A stretch of DNA of 28,109 nt from Chara braunii (taxonomy: Eukaryota > Streptophyta > Charophyceae > Charales > Characeae). The stretch spans positions 2,900,537 through 2,928,645 of the forward strand of contig BFEA01000099.1 of the NCBI GenBank assembly GCA_003427395.1, in the 5' to 3' direction. Shown one piece after another: positions 8,856 through 19,379 of this stretch. The stretch's first letter is position 1. The number at the start of each line of letters is the position of its first letter. Below the pieces are notes generated by a model. It worked only from the letters and a program-made list of their open reading frames with translations, was not told the DNA's origin and did no database searches. The translations under genes and the position numbers were made by a program.

Positions 8856-9514
8856 TGGTTGGTCACTGTGTTGCACCCCATACGTCGTACAGGGCTCTGG
8901 CCGTACGGCCGTATGAACGGTCCCGTACAACCGTGGAGCGGAGCACAAGGCACAGGGCACACAAGGTAACCACCCTACAGGGCACACGAGCAGAAAACAC
9001 AGAAGGCACGGCCAGTGGATGAGCAGCGCGGCAGCGGAGCAGCGAAGCACAAGGTAACACCAACAACATGGCCACACTGCACAGCGAACACATCAACCTG
9101 CAAAGAACCACATGCGAAGCAAGCGGGACAGGGAGCAGGGCAGCGGCGGAGCGCAGACGAGGACGTCCACACATCCAACATGGAGAAAAGCAGCACATGA
9201 TGTACTCACATCACCATTGAACCCCGCAGACTGTTGGTTCCCACCAGCCACTGAGCCAGAGAGTCACTCCGACGAACATCCCTCATCACCGACAGGCAAT
9301 GCAGACATCCCGAATCGAGCAGCCCCCATAAGAGTGCAGTAGGCACTCCAAACGAGGAACCACCGTCTGTTTGGCACTCCTTAAAGGTGCTGAGTTGGGC
9401 ACACAAAAAGAACTTCGAAAAAATCAGGGGGAGGACAGACAAGAGAAGAAAGACTGACAGCCATAAAACCGATTGTGTGTGTGGGCAGTGGGGGGGGAGG
9501 ATGGCGACCCTCCC
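8856..9514. other. Non-coding stretch with CGTACGG-rich patch
   Basis: Positions 8879-8935 hold clustered CGTAC-type palindromes, such as GGCCGTACGGCC. From 8936 to about 9200 the sequence is rich in imperfectly repeated GGCACA, GCAG and AAGC motifs. Open frames on both strands are low-complexity and none has a domain. Confidence 0.4.
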
Positions 9515-9602
9515 CCAACCAACCAACCAACTAACCAACCAACCAACCAATCAATCAATCAATCAATCATCAATCAATCAATCAATTAATCAATCATCAA
9601 TT

Positions 9603-9632
<30 letters not shown>
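9515..9632 (+). repeat. CAAC/CAAT tetranucleotide array
   Basis: CCAA units (9515-9549) pass into CAAT/ATCA units to 9632, with interruptions such as CATCAATT. Translation gives poly-NQSI, a direct product of the tetranucleotide. It is the same tetranucleotide that dominates 22850-24955. Confidence 0.95.
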
Positions 9633-9634
<2 letters not shown>

Positions 9635-9656
9635 TTTTTTTTTTTTTTTCCCCCGA

Positions 9657-9713
<57 letters not shown>

Positions 9714-9737
9714 TTCCCCCCCCCGGGGGGGGCCCCC

Positions 9738-9768
<31 letters not shown>

Positions 9769-9776
9769 AAAAAAAA
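9633..9776 (+). repeat. Homopolymer block T-C-G-C-A
   Basis: Runs of T, then over 50 C, then a short G run, C again and finally A. Such a string is likely a sequencing or assembly artefact at a hard-to-read junction, so the true length is unknown. CGTACGG palindromes resume just beyond it (9820-9865). Confidence 0.85.
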
Positions 9777-10143
9777 CTCAGGTGTCAGAAGCCCCTCGGG
9801 GAAGGCCGTCGAAATGGGTCGTACGGACCGTACGGTGGCCTGGGGGCCCGTACGTACGGCCGCCCCGGGGTCCAAAATAGGTTAACTTGATCATGAATAA
9901 TAAATGGTTGTTGGAACTGCAAAAACGGGTCTTAAGGGATTGCCATTCTCAAGCCACATTCTTCCCAATTCCAGCACAGTTAAACCCGGGCAACAGGGTA
10001 ACCGATGCTGGCAGGGCTTCAGATGTGCAGTGGGATGACCCGTTTTCCAGCAGGTGCTGCTCCCCGCCAATAGATTGGAGCATCCAGGTCTCTTGCTGGG
10101 AGCGGGTGTTCTTATCACCTCTTCTAGCAAGGACGTTTCTTAT
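9777..10143. other. Non-coding stretch; CGTACGG palindromes at its left side
   Basis: At 9821-9863 the sequence contains CGTACGGACCGTACG and CCGTACGTACGG. The remainder is unique, with a 97-codon plus-strand frame from 9887 that ends in lysines translated from the poly-A run. No domain is recognised. Confidence 0.4.
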
Positions 10144-10167
10144 AAAAAAAAAAAAAAAAAAAAAAAA
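10144..10167 (+). repeat. Poly-A run of 24
   Basis: An uninterrupted A24 follows CTTAT. It may mark the 3' end of an old retroposed sequence, but no flanking target duplication was found. Confidence 0.5.
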
Positions 10168-10991
10168 GAAGGGGCCATAAAATCAAGGGAAGAAATCATC
10201 ATTTACATCAGCACACCTTCATTGAACTGTATACGCATGCAGCTGGTTGTGACAAAAATTGTTGCTCAAATTTCCAAATCGTGATGGAATGGGGTGGAGA
10301 CGAAAACGTTCATTGGTACCCACCACCAGTTGCCCTGCGGCTTTGGAATGTGGATTACGGGCCTCACGGCACCAATTGCCGAAAGCACAAAAGACAAAAA
10401 AATATGGTTGCGTATTTTGCCATGTTTCAGGGGGAGATTCAGCCTCAATATGAACATTTGGTGAGTGGCGCACCGAGGCCCTACGTCCAATGCCCGTAAA
10501 GATGATTTTTGGGGGGCCCTGGTGGGAGTGCGGAGCAGAGATATGAAAACACACTGTGCACTTGGGTGCTCTACCCTTAAGCAAAGAGGATAGGATTAAA
10601 CCATCAGCATATGGCCCCAGCCAAGTTGATACCATTTCGGAGGCTTGGGGCACGGCGTTCGAAGGGCCAGTAGAAAACGAAATTGTCGCATCCCGTGAGG
10701 TGGCACTAGGCGCAGCTTTGAATATAAAAAGTCCCCCCCTGCCCCCAGGCAGGCCCTGTCCCGAGGTACGGAACCTTTCAGATGGGGTCATTGGATTCTC
10801 CAGATGAACTGGTGGTTCAAGCTCTTGGATCTGGTTGTTTTAAACACACGCAGAAAAGCAGTAGATTGCCATTTTCTGCACCTTTCGAACAAGCAGGTCC
10901 AGATTCAGGCATTCACTCCAATCTTCTTTGCTAGTTGGACCTTGACCAAGGAAAGCCGTAGGGGGTCGAAAGCAATGTACGAAAGCTGTAC
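10168..10991. other. Degenerate unique sequence, no gene supported
   Basis: Several frames are partly open on both strands, the longest being 190 codons on minus (10219-10791) and up to 83 on plus. The translations look intermittently protein-like but shift frame repeatedly and match no family I recognise. Decayed coding sequence is possible. ACCACCAGTT at 10318 and AACTGGTGGTT at 10807 are inverted, but the match is too short to call an element. Confidence 0.3.
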
Positions 10992-11116
10992 CCCTTGGTC
11001 TGGGGAAAGGGAGAAATTAAGACGCCAAAATAAGCTGGAAATGTCTAAAACCATATCCCTTGGTCTGGGGAAAGTGACAAGTGATGACGCCAAAATAAAC
11101 GGCAATTGTCTAAAAT
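10992..11116 (+). repeat. Two-copy tandem repeat, period 65 bp
   Basis: Each copy begins CCCTTGGTCTGGGGAAAG, contains GACGCCAAAATAA and ends TGTCTAAAA (starts at 10992 and 11057). Divergence is moderate. Just downstream (11133-11170) ACCGAAC-TTCAGGTG is also duplicated at a 20-bp spacing. Confidence 0.8.
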
Positions 11117-11287
11117 AGAAGAAAAGGAAGCTACCGAACGTTCAGGTGAAGTTACCGAACTTTCAGGTGTACGACATGGCTGGAGGAGTATCCGTCTCAT
11201 TTATTTATTGCGTAGAAGAGGCGCAGACCATGTCCCTAGGCAGTGCTTGCGCTCCTGATAATTTTTGGAATTACTCGTGGGTGGTTC

Positions 11288-12290
11288 TGAATGTTTAAGA
11301 AGTTGTTAAAATTGGCGCGGGCAAATCTTTGCACGCTCGCACTGATGATGCACGGCTGGTACGAGGGCCTCCCTCTCAAACGACGGGCATTGCAGAATGG
11401 CAAGTTTGAGGCAGTGGGGCAGCTGGTGTTTGAAACTGGGAAGAAGCGTTTCCGCCGGCAACGTTCGACATACGCAAATCTGAAGAGGTTAAGGGGAGGA
11501 TTCCCATGCGAATAGAGGTGGTAAGCATTTTTCCTGAATGGGGCATATGATTATCATGAACGTATGCAATCTTCTTTTCCAGGGAGGAACCGTTGCAGAG
11601 GAAATGGTGCAAAAGGGGTGAGCCAATGAGGATGCAGACCCCACACCACACACTTACCCCCATATCCTCACACCCCACTCGGCCTCCACCCTCTACCATG
11701 GTCCACCCTCGAATGAAGCACAAGCTCGGTATAAAGTTGAGGAGGTGGCTAAAAGTAAAGAGGTTTGGGCGGCGGTGACATGGGAGGAAGCAGGGGGATG
11801 GGGTCCATGGATACCTCAGGACTACTCGTCTCCCCATGCCCGCCCTCTCCCGTGGCTGTCCATCGCAAGACCAAGTAACAGCTGGACACATTTTGAGATG
11901 GGGGCCAGATGAAGGTAGAACCCTGCAGAGGGAAGATAGACCTTGTGAAGGTAGAACTTTGCGGGGAAAGGCCATAAGGCAACAACCCTTACCCACTTTT
12001 GTATGCATCACCTCTATGTCTGACCAGCCACCAGCTCGACACAGATCCGTAGAGAAGTTGACCGGAAGAGTGAACCAAAAGACGGACAGAGGGAGGATGG
12101 GGGAAAGAGTGAGGAAGCCAGCGGCCCCCACCTTGAAGAAGCTGCAATTGATGTCGGTATAATCCTTAGCTGCAAGGTCCAAATTCTCCTCGGCCAAGCA
12201 AAGACTTTGGAAAAGTATGCATGCATTACCTTCGAAGGGTTGTCTACCACACCACTCGTTGAATGTGAGAAAGAAAAAAACTATGGCAAG
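11288..12290 (+). pseudogene. Possible remnant of a spliced plus-strand gene, family unknown
   Basis: One plus frame (about 11298-11520) reads as hydrophilic protein ending FDIRKSEEVKGRIPMRIEV but contains two TGA codons. It stops exactly at a consensus donor (GTAAGC, 11521), with a pyrimidine-rich acceptor (CTTCTTTTCCAG, to 11582) 62 bases on. The next segment (GGTVAEEMVQKG) ends at another donor-like GTGAGC (11618). Further open segments in one frame occur at 11622-11910 and about 12045-12290, the latter ending at a donor (AAG|GTAATG). A 346-codon minus frame (11376-12416) overlaps all of this and looks like its shadow, but the reverse cannot be excluded. No domain is recognised. Confidence 0.28.
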
Positions 12291-13058
12291 GTAATGTTCC
12301 CATGTCGTGGCAGAACTTGTGAAAAATGCGGTGAGCCATTGAGGAACAGCAATCGGAGAAATATGCATTAACAAGTTTTCAAAAAATAAAATAGAAAACG
12401 GGGATGATGTATACAAACAGTTTGCAAGGTTTGAGAAATAAAAACTTGGGAATATGAATGGTTAATAAAACGAGAACATGGAGTGTATTCTTTATGTTGA
12501 TGTAGGAGGAGCAGGTGCTTCGGTTGGAAGTAGGAGTATGGGCGTTTTGGAAAGTATGGTAAGTACAAAGAGAAAAAAAGTGTGAGTAACACTAGTCTAT
12601 CAGTCAGGCCGGTGTTTGAAACTGGGGTAATCAAGAGAAAATAATTGTTTACGCGAAGGCAAGTTTTTTTTTTTTTTGAAATATGGTGAAGGAGAAATAA
12701 TCAAGGAAAGGTCATAAACAATAATGAAAAAGAAAATGTTGGGAAATTAATCTTGCTTATTGTTTGTCTTGTAAGTGAAAAATGTGGAAATGGTAGATTC
12801 ATATATGAAATAAAATTAAAGAGAAAAAAATAATGTTGCATCTATTAAAAAAAATGGAAAATAATTGTTTATTGTTTACCGTGAGTGTATACGGAAAGGA
12901 TGTTGAAATCCTTGAAACAATAGGGAAATGTTCTCTCCTTCTTTAGCATGAAGTGTGAAGAATTCCAGTAAGCACTTTCAAGGAAACAAAGGGTGTGAGG
13001 TAATGATACTTGGTTGAAAATTTCACTGATAGATTTATCATCTCATTAAATGTTAGCA
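12291..13058. other. AT-rich non-coding stretch
   Basis: Base composition falls abruptly to AT-rich here and stays so to about 17040. The sequence is A/G-biased on the plus strand with poly-T near 12665. No gene or clear repeat is seen. Confidence 0.5.
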
Positions 13059-13395
13059 ACAATAAATAAACTAAACAACCACTATTGTTGGCAAGAGAAA
13101 AAAGGTTGTACCTACCAATGCAGCAATGAGCGAAATTGATGAAAAATTAAAAAAATGATGGAGATTGTCATGCTTGGTTTTGTATTCTTACAAATTTTAA
13201 CGAGGTTATTTAACGATATCTTTTCCGACAATAAATAAACTAGTGGACCACTTTTGTTAGGGAGGTAGAAAAGGTCGTGTCTACCTGTAGCAACAAGGAG
13301 GGAAACTATGATCGAAAAACTGACAAAATGCACGAGATTGCTAAGACAATTTGTTTTGTATTTGTATAATGTTTTATGGAGGATTTTAATATTTG
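13059..13395 (+). repeat. Diverged two-copy tandem duplication, period about 169 bp
   Basis: AATAAATAAACTA at about 13061 and 13230 is followed in both copies by a GACCAC/CAACCAC block, GG..GAGAAA-AGGT-GT-CTACC, GCAA-A--GAG-GAAA, GAGATTG and TTGTTTTGTATT-TTA. Many substitutions separate the copies. It is non-coding. Confidence 0.6.
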
Positions 13396-13948
13396 GCTTT
13401 AAAATCCGGGATAAACCTTATAGATGTTTTTCAATTCTTCTCACATGAAAGTAATGTGTGAAAAAAAGTTATTATAGAATAGTCAAAAGTTAATGTGTGT
13501 AAATTGTGATCGAGGCGCTTGCATTCCTATTGTAACCCAATCACAAGCGCATTTGTTTTCAATCATTGGATGAAATGATGGTGTAAAGTAATTAAAATGA
13601 GAAAAAAACTCAACAGTATGCAAATTACTTATCCACAACTCTGAAGTTGTGATATTAAAGTTATAAGAGGATGATAAGGTATTGGCGTATTGTATAAACG
13701 ATCCATATACAATCATGTTCATGCAAAAGTTATTAGTAATGCATCATGTGCAATTACAGTTGTGACTTCTTAGACGATATTCACAACAGAACATTAAATG
13801 TAAATTTGAAATTCGTGGATTGCAAGTAAGAGATGCAATAAATTAAGAAGATAATTATGACTATTTCTGCAAGTGGAAAGAATGCATGCACATTTTCATT
13901 ACTTTGATTAGCATCAAACAAAGGCATAGTTGATGTGCTAAGTATGCA
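13396..13948. other. AT-rich non-coding stretch
   Basis: No gene, RNA or clear repeat is seen. Open frames are short and lysine/asparagine-rich as expected from composition. Confidence 0.5.
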
Positions 13949-14080
13949 TTGTATTGCAGTGTTGAATTTTTTTAATACAAAAAAGGATAAATATGTGGTG
14001 TATCATTATACCTATGATAAATTAGGATACAACACAAATTTATCCTCTTTTATATAAAGAAATTCAACATTGCATTACAA
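13949..14080. mobile_element. 132-bp AT-rich fold-back element
   Basis: The left arm (from TTGTATTGCA at 13949) and the reverse complement of the right arm (from TTGTAATGCA, ending 14080) match over nearly 60 bases, sharing TGTTGAATTT, AGGATAAAT and TGTAT blocks with few mismatches, around a spacer of about 15-20 bases. It has no coding capacity. It resembles a short MITE whose arms make up almost all of its length, or a small-RNA hairpin source. No target duplication is certain. Confidence 0.75.
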
Positions 14081-15436
14081 GGCAATTATATTTTATCCAC
14101 AATGGAGGACAGTCTCTATGCTAATAAATGCTTGGTTTTGAATATTTTGGGGAGATATTGTATATTATTTTGAACAACTAATCGACCTTAGACCCTCTCT
14201 CTTGCCTTATATGTTGTTGTTATTTACGTTTTTTCTTGAAATATTTTATGTTAGATAGAGGAGAATCCCTATCTGTTGCCGTTCCCCCGTTTTCTCTCTC
14301 TTTTTCTCACATAATTTTTTGTATGTGTGTATGTAAGAAAAATTACTGTAATGAAGAGACGAAAGTTTTTTTTTCTTTAGGATGGTCAACACATTTATTC
14401 TTTGTTAACTTTCTAAGCCAAACATGCACACATCCACTCGTGATAAGTGAGTGAAGGTCCAATGAAGAAATATGGGATATAATGAACATGACAGCACATT
14501 TGCGTGTATGCATGGGAGCATACAAAAGGAGAAAGAGTTTTGGCTGCAACACCGTCAATTGTATACCTTCTTTTACACACACACATAGAATGTCATATGA
14601 AATTTATACGAGCATGATATTGTGTGTGCTTATGCACAAGAGTGAGACAAAAAGCTTCGGTAAGGTATGAAATGTTGACCTTCAAACTTGGCAATCGATT
14701 TTTTGTCCTCGCTCATTCCTCATAGTTTTTTTTTCTCTATCTTGTTCTTTACATCACACACATACAATTATATATTGATATATGACAAAGAAATATGGGG
14801 CAATGAAAGAGGAGAATACATGCATTCCTTTTTTGTATCATTCTTCCATTTTATCTTTGTTTCACACTTACATAATCATATTAACATTTTTTATATTTGC
14901 GCTTCCATCGCCCTAGTAGTAATTTTAAAAGTATCTTGATTTTCTCTTGTGTTGATAATCTACATTCATAGCGCAAGTTTGTCGACCTTCATTATGAACT
15001 TGTAGAAGAAACGAAGATGCATTAAGTATACTTTAAAAATAACAATTGTTTTTTCGATGGTAAAGATGTTTAGGTTTGAAGGGCGGGATATGGTAAGTAA
15101 TTCTATTGCCTACAACTACTTATCTTAAAGATTGATCATGCCCTACCCTAAATGCAATACCTAAGATTTCCTTAGTATCTTGCTCCTCTGTTTTTTTCAC
15201 ATTTTGCATACACACATTATGACTATATCCTTGCATGTGCACGTGCCTTTATGAGTACAAGAGAGAAAAAGGTGAAGGTTATATGGATGAACATGTAGGT
15301 GGGTAGTATGTTAACAACTTACTCGGTGGACATAGAGCACAATCATATGAATATTGACATATCCGAGGTTATATTTCAAAAGCATATACATAATTTGTGT
15401 ACCATTATAGACACATCACAAATTTTCATATTAAAA
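14081..15436. other. AT-rich non-coding stretch
   Basis: No gene is seen. Degenerate CACACA/TGTGTG and CTCTC-type stretches (about 14290, 14575, 14755, 15205) recur with similar neighbours, for example ACACACAT...GTGCTTATGCACAAGAGTGAGA near 14578-14648 and a related string near 15211-15270. This suggests an old repeat family too decayed to delimit. Confidence 0.4.
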
Positions 15437-15640
15437 CCTAGGCTACCAGTCGGGACGCCCGAGTCACTCTATTTTTTGGGGTGGCGTGCCCGTGCCAGGA
15501 GTAGGGAGGGTGAAAGCCAAAAAAATAAAAAAGACTAAAAAATCCGAAAAAAAAACTATATTATGTAAAAAACTAAATTGTACAATATTTGTCTCAAGGT
15601 CACATCGAAATTTTTTACCAAATTTAAAATAAAAGTTAAA
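15437..15640 (+). repeat. Dispersed repeat, copy 1
   Basis: It begins CCTAGGCTACCAGTCGGG, continues through CGCCCGAGT, the A-rich stretch TCCGAAAAAAAAAC, TTATGTAA, TGTACAA, TTGTCTCA and TTTTTTACCA, and ends AATTTAAAATAA. The same order of blocks occurs at 26128-26335. Both copies are in the same orientation about 10.7 kb apart. Confidence 0.75.
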
Positions 15641-16436
15641 ATAAAAAAATATATATTTTTTTTGTTTTCTTTTCGGCCTGGTTGGGCAAGTGGAAAGAGG
15701 TTACTCTGGTAACCAAGATTAAAACATGATATAACACATTATTTTTTCTAAGGAATAAGAGATATTATCTACTTTCAATTGAGCCGAAAAACTCAATAAA
15801 AATCACAAAGATTCATATTTTTTTCCAATTGGGAAAGATGTGTATAATAAATTATAAAGGTTCATAATCTTTTTCAATCGTAAAAGGATGGAAAAAAAAA
15901 ATTTATCGTATGTCTCAATGTTGCTTTTGATTGAGGAAAAAAAACATAAGTTCTTATAGAGAAAGAAATAGATAATCCTTTGTCAATTCTATTGCTTAAA
16001 AGCTAACACTTCATTTAATTGGAATGGTCAAGAAATGATTGTCATAGGTAAATATGATAAGTGAAAAGAAGGAACATTCAATATTATAGATAAAAATGAG
16101 ACATTCTGAATTAGAGGCATGACAATATGTTTGAGGGGATTATTTCGAATGAGGTAAGGATGATTTTATAAATATGGAGAGATAAATATTACTTGATTCC
16201 TCATAATTGTTAAAACAAGTAAGGGCATAACATATCGTGCGCGATGAAAAATGTATATTAAGTTGACATGTATCAATTTTGTACAATTTTAGCAATGTAT
16301 CGGTTTTCTGTATGACTCAATAGTAACGTGAAAGGTTGTGTATTGTAAGAAATCGATAACTTGCTCTAATAGAGTTTTAACTATTCGCTAACTTGAATAT
16401 TTGCAGAATATTGTATTGTCATATCAATTCGTATAC
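15641..16436. other. AT-rich non-coding stretch
   Basis: No gene is seen. A small hairpin GGTTAC-TCTG-GTAACC lies at about 15698-15713. Confidence 0.45.
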
Positions 16437-16588
16437 ATCATAATGGTTCCCTATTTCCCTCATTTATACAAATGTTATGTATATATTGATCTCATTAGTT
16501 TGTAATAACTCGTCATAATCGTTCTCTATTTCGCTCGTTTATACGAATGTTATTATTTTATTGATCTCGTTGTTTCATGATAACTCGT
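16437..16588 (+). repeat. Two-copy tandem repeat, period 75 bp
   Basis: CATAATGGTTCCCTATTT at 16439 and CATAATCGTTCTCTATTT at 16514 start copies that share CTCATTTATAC or CTCGTTTATAC, AATGTTAT, TTGATCTC and AATAACTCG or GATAACTCG. The copies are moderately diverged. Confidence 0.8.
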
Positions 16589-16942
16589 TATGATTACAAA
16601 CAATAAATTTGTTTATTAATGAAATATTAAAATTAAAATTATTTATTGTTTTTATATTTATTTTTATTATAATTAAAATAGATATATACGTTTTGATGAT
16701 ACTATTAAAATTAATTCTTATAATATTCGTCAAATATTTGTTATTCATTCATGAGTAAAAATAACCTAGTACATCAAATTATCAGATAGTATAAGACGAA
16801 ATACGTACATCAAGGCAATTGTTTTACAGTTCTACCTTATTATGATCACGAACACCAAATATATTTGCACGTAATAAAATAAAATTTTAATTTTAATTAT
16901 TGAAATCATTTTTATTCATATTTATACATATTTATATCTATT
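16589..16942. other. Extremely AT-rich spacer
   Basis: The sequence is almost entirely A/T with repeated TTTTTATT, AATTAAAAT and ATTTATA strings. No gene is present. Confidence 0.5.
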
Positions 16943-19340
16943 TCATAATATTATTTTTATAAAATATTGTTACCGATCATATAGAAAATGAGATTAAATA
17001 ATTAATCTTAATGTATATATTAGTGTAATATCTTAGGTTACGAGGTGTTTAATCAGCGGACCTCCCGGGGGGATGACTCCATCGGACATCCGAGGGAGGA
17101 GTTGTGCGGTATCAACTCGATTTCTCGTGAATAAAAAGCGTGAAAAAAAAGGAGGGGGGGAGTCCCGCACTCCATGCAGGCACCATATAAAAACATTTTG
17201 AGGTCGTTTTGAGGAAAAATAAAAAATACAAAGACATAGGGGAACGGGGAAAAAAGGATGGGGAGAAAAGGTTTGGGGGTGTCCGAAGAGTTCATTGGAG
17301 CATATGGTGTAAGTGGGTCATGTGCAGCAAGTACAACATGTGTTGCTGCAGTGCAGCAAATGTTGCACAAGCTTCATAAGTTGTAGACTATGATGATCAT
17401 GCAATTCAACAGTAGGCACAACACTACTACAAACACACACACACGCAAACACACGACATACACTCATACACATGCACGCACACATGAATGCAATTGATTG
17501 ACTGACTGGTTTATTGATTGGGTGATTGGGTAATTGGGTGATTGCGTTACTGACCGATTGATGGACTGACAAACTAATTGATAGACTGGTGAGTGATTGA
17601 GTCACTCACTGTCTGTCTGATTCATTGACCGACAGACTGAGTGAATGACTAACTAAATGTATTAGCAACCATATGAGGGACTAGCTGACAACATGACTAA
17701 CTCACTGACTGGTACAATCACACGAACGTACTCACACAAAGTATGATTATACACACAATCCATGAGCATACACAGATGATTAATGTCAATTGAAGCTCGA
17801 TAAAAACATCGAGAGAAGTAGAAGAAGTGCGATGTCAATGCGCCACACAGGTCACAAAAACGTAATGCGTGTTCCTCTTATTTCCCACATTCTCTTTGTC
17901 TCTCTCAACAACCCACGGATAAATGTCACGCAAGCAGACACACAATATTATTTTTATAAAACGTTGTTACCCATCATACAATAAATCAGACTAAACAATT
18001 AATATTAATGTATATATTTATGTTATACTGACTGAGTGAATGAGTAACTAAATGCATTAGCAACCATATGAGGGACTAGCTAACAACATGACTAACTCAC
18101 TGACTGGTACAATCACACAAACGTACTCACACAAAGTATGACTATACATACAATCCATGAGCACACACAGATGATCAGTGTCAATTGAAACTCGATAAAA
18201 CATCGAGAGAAGTAGAAGAAGTGCGATGTCAATGCGCCACACAGGTCACAAAAACGTAATGCGTGTTCCCCTTATTTCTCACATTCTCTCTGTCTCTCTC
18301 AACAACCCACGGATAAGTGTCACGCAAGCGTACACACAATATTATTTTTATAAAACATTGTTACCCATCATACAATAAATCAGACTAAAAAATTAATATT
18401 AATGTATATATTTATGTTATAACCTAGTATACCAGGTGTCCAATCAGCGGACCTCCAGGGCGGACAACTCCATCAAACATTCGAGGGAACTCAATTTCTC
18501 GTGAATAAAAAGCGCAAGAAAAAAAAAAAGGGATCCCGCGCTCGATGCAAGGACCCTATAAAATTTTATTGAGGTCATTTTGAGGAAAAATAAAATCAAA
18601 ATGCAAAGACATAGGGGAACCAGGAAAAAAGGATGGGGAGAAGAGGGTTTGGGGTGTCCGAAGGGTCCGCTGCAGCACATGCTGCAGGTGGGTCGTGTGC
18701 AGCAAGTACAACATTTGCTGCAGCGGAGGTGGAAGGTGCTGCAGATGCAGCAAGTGTTGCAAATGCTCCATGTCCTGCAGACTATGCTGACCATGCAGCA
18801 GTAGAAGTAGGCACAACAATACTACTACACACACACATGCACACACACATGAATGCAATTGATTGAGTGGCAGGTTCATTGACTGGGTGATTGGGTTATT
18901 GACTGATTGATGGATTGACAAATTGACTGAGTGATTGGGTTATTGACTGGGTGAGTAATTGAGTGACTCACTGTCTGTTTGATTCATTGACTGACTGATT
19001 GAGTGAATGACTAACTGCATTGGCAACCATATGAGGGAGTAGGTGACAACATGACTGACTGACTGACTGACTGGTACAGTCACACACACGCACTCACACA
19101 AAGTAGGACTACACACACAATCCATGAGCACACACAGATTAACAGTGCCAATTGAACTTCGATAAAAACATAGAGAGAAGTAGAAGAAGTGCAACGTCAA
19201 TGCTCCACACAGGTCACAACAACATAATGCATGCCTCCGTTATTTTTCCCGGACTCTTTGTCTCTCTCAACAACCTGCGGACAAGTGTCACACAAGTAGA
19301 AACATACTCTCATCGACTGCATTCCACCTTTTAGAAAAAC
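16943..19340 (+). repeat. Composite repeat array, order C-A-B-C-B-C-A-B
   Basis: Three block types recur. C (about 80-95 bp) contains ATAATATTATTTTTATAAAA and GTTACC-ATCATA, seen at about 16943, 17945 and 18340. A (about 600 bp) begins AATCAGCGGACCTCC and is seen at about 17035-17634 and 18420-19000, spaced 1391 bp. B (about 310 bp) contains GCAACCATATGAGGGA, seen from about 17635, 18030 and 19000. The array therefore includes a nested 395-bp B+C duplication. Block A holds a degenerate TGCTGCA tract and TGAN tetranucleotides. No frame encodes a recognisable protein. Confidence 0.8.
17635..18420 (+). repeat. Tandem duplication of 395 bp (blocks B+C)
   Basis: ATTAGCAACCATATGAGGGA at 17661 and 18056 marks two nearly identical copies. 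Each carries AAACATCGAGAGAAGTAGAA, CACACAGGTCACAAAAACG and ends in the AT-rich C block. The high similarity points to recent duplication compared with the A blocks. Confidence 0.85.
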
Positions 19341-19379
19341 ATCGCAATTGATGGAGTAACCTAACTGATCCACATCCGC

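Noticed and set aside
10318-10817. Element with ACCACCAGTT / AACTGGTGGTT ends
   Set aside because: Only about ten bases match and the neighbouring bases diverge; this is not enough to separate it from chance.
11376-12416. 346-codon minus-strand open frame as a real membrane-like protein
   Set aside because: Its codons are exact complements of a plus-strand frame that reads as hydrophilic protein next to consensus splice sites. The minus protein has no recognisable domain. It is kept only as an alternative in the findings.
17035-19340. LTR retrotransposon
   Set aside because: The large direct repeats are adjacent and nested, contain no TG...CA bounded ends, primer-binding site or polyprotein, and include a third B copy; a composite tandem array explains them better.
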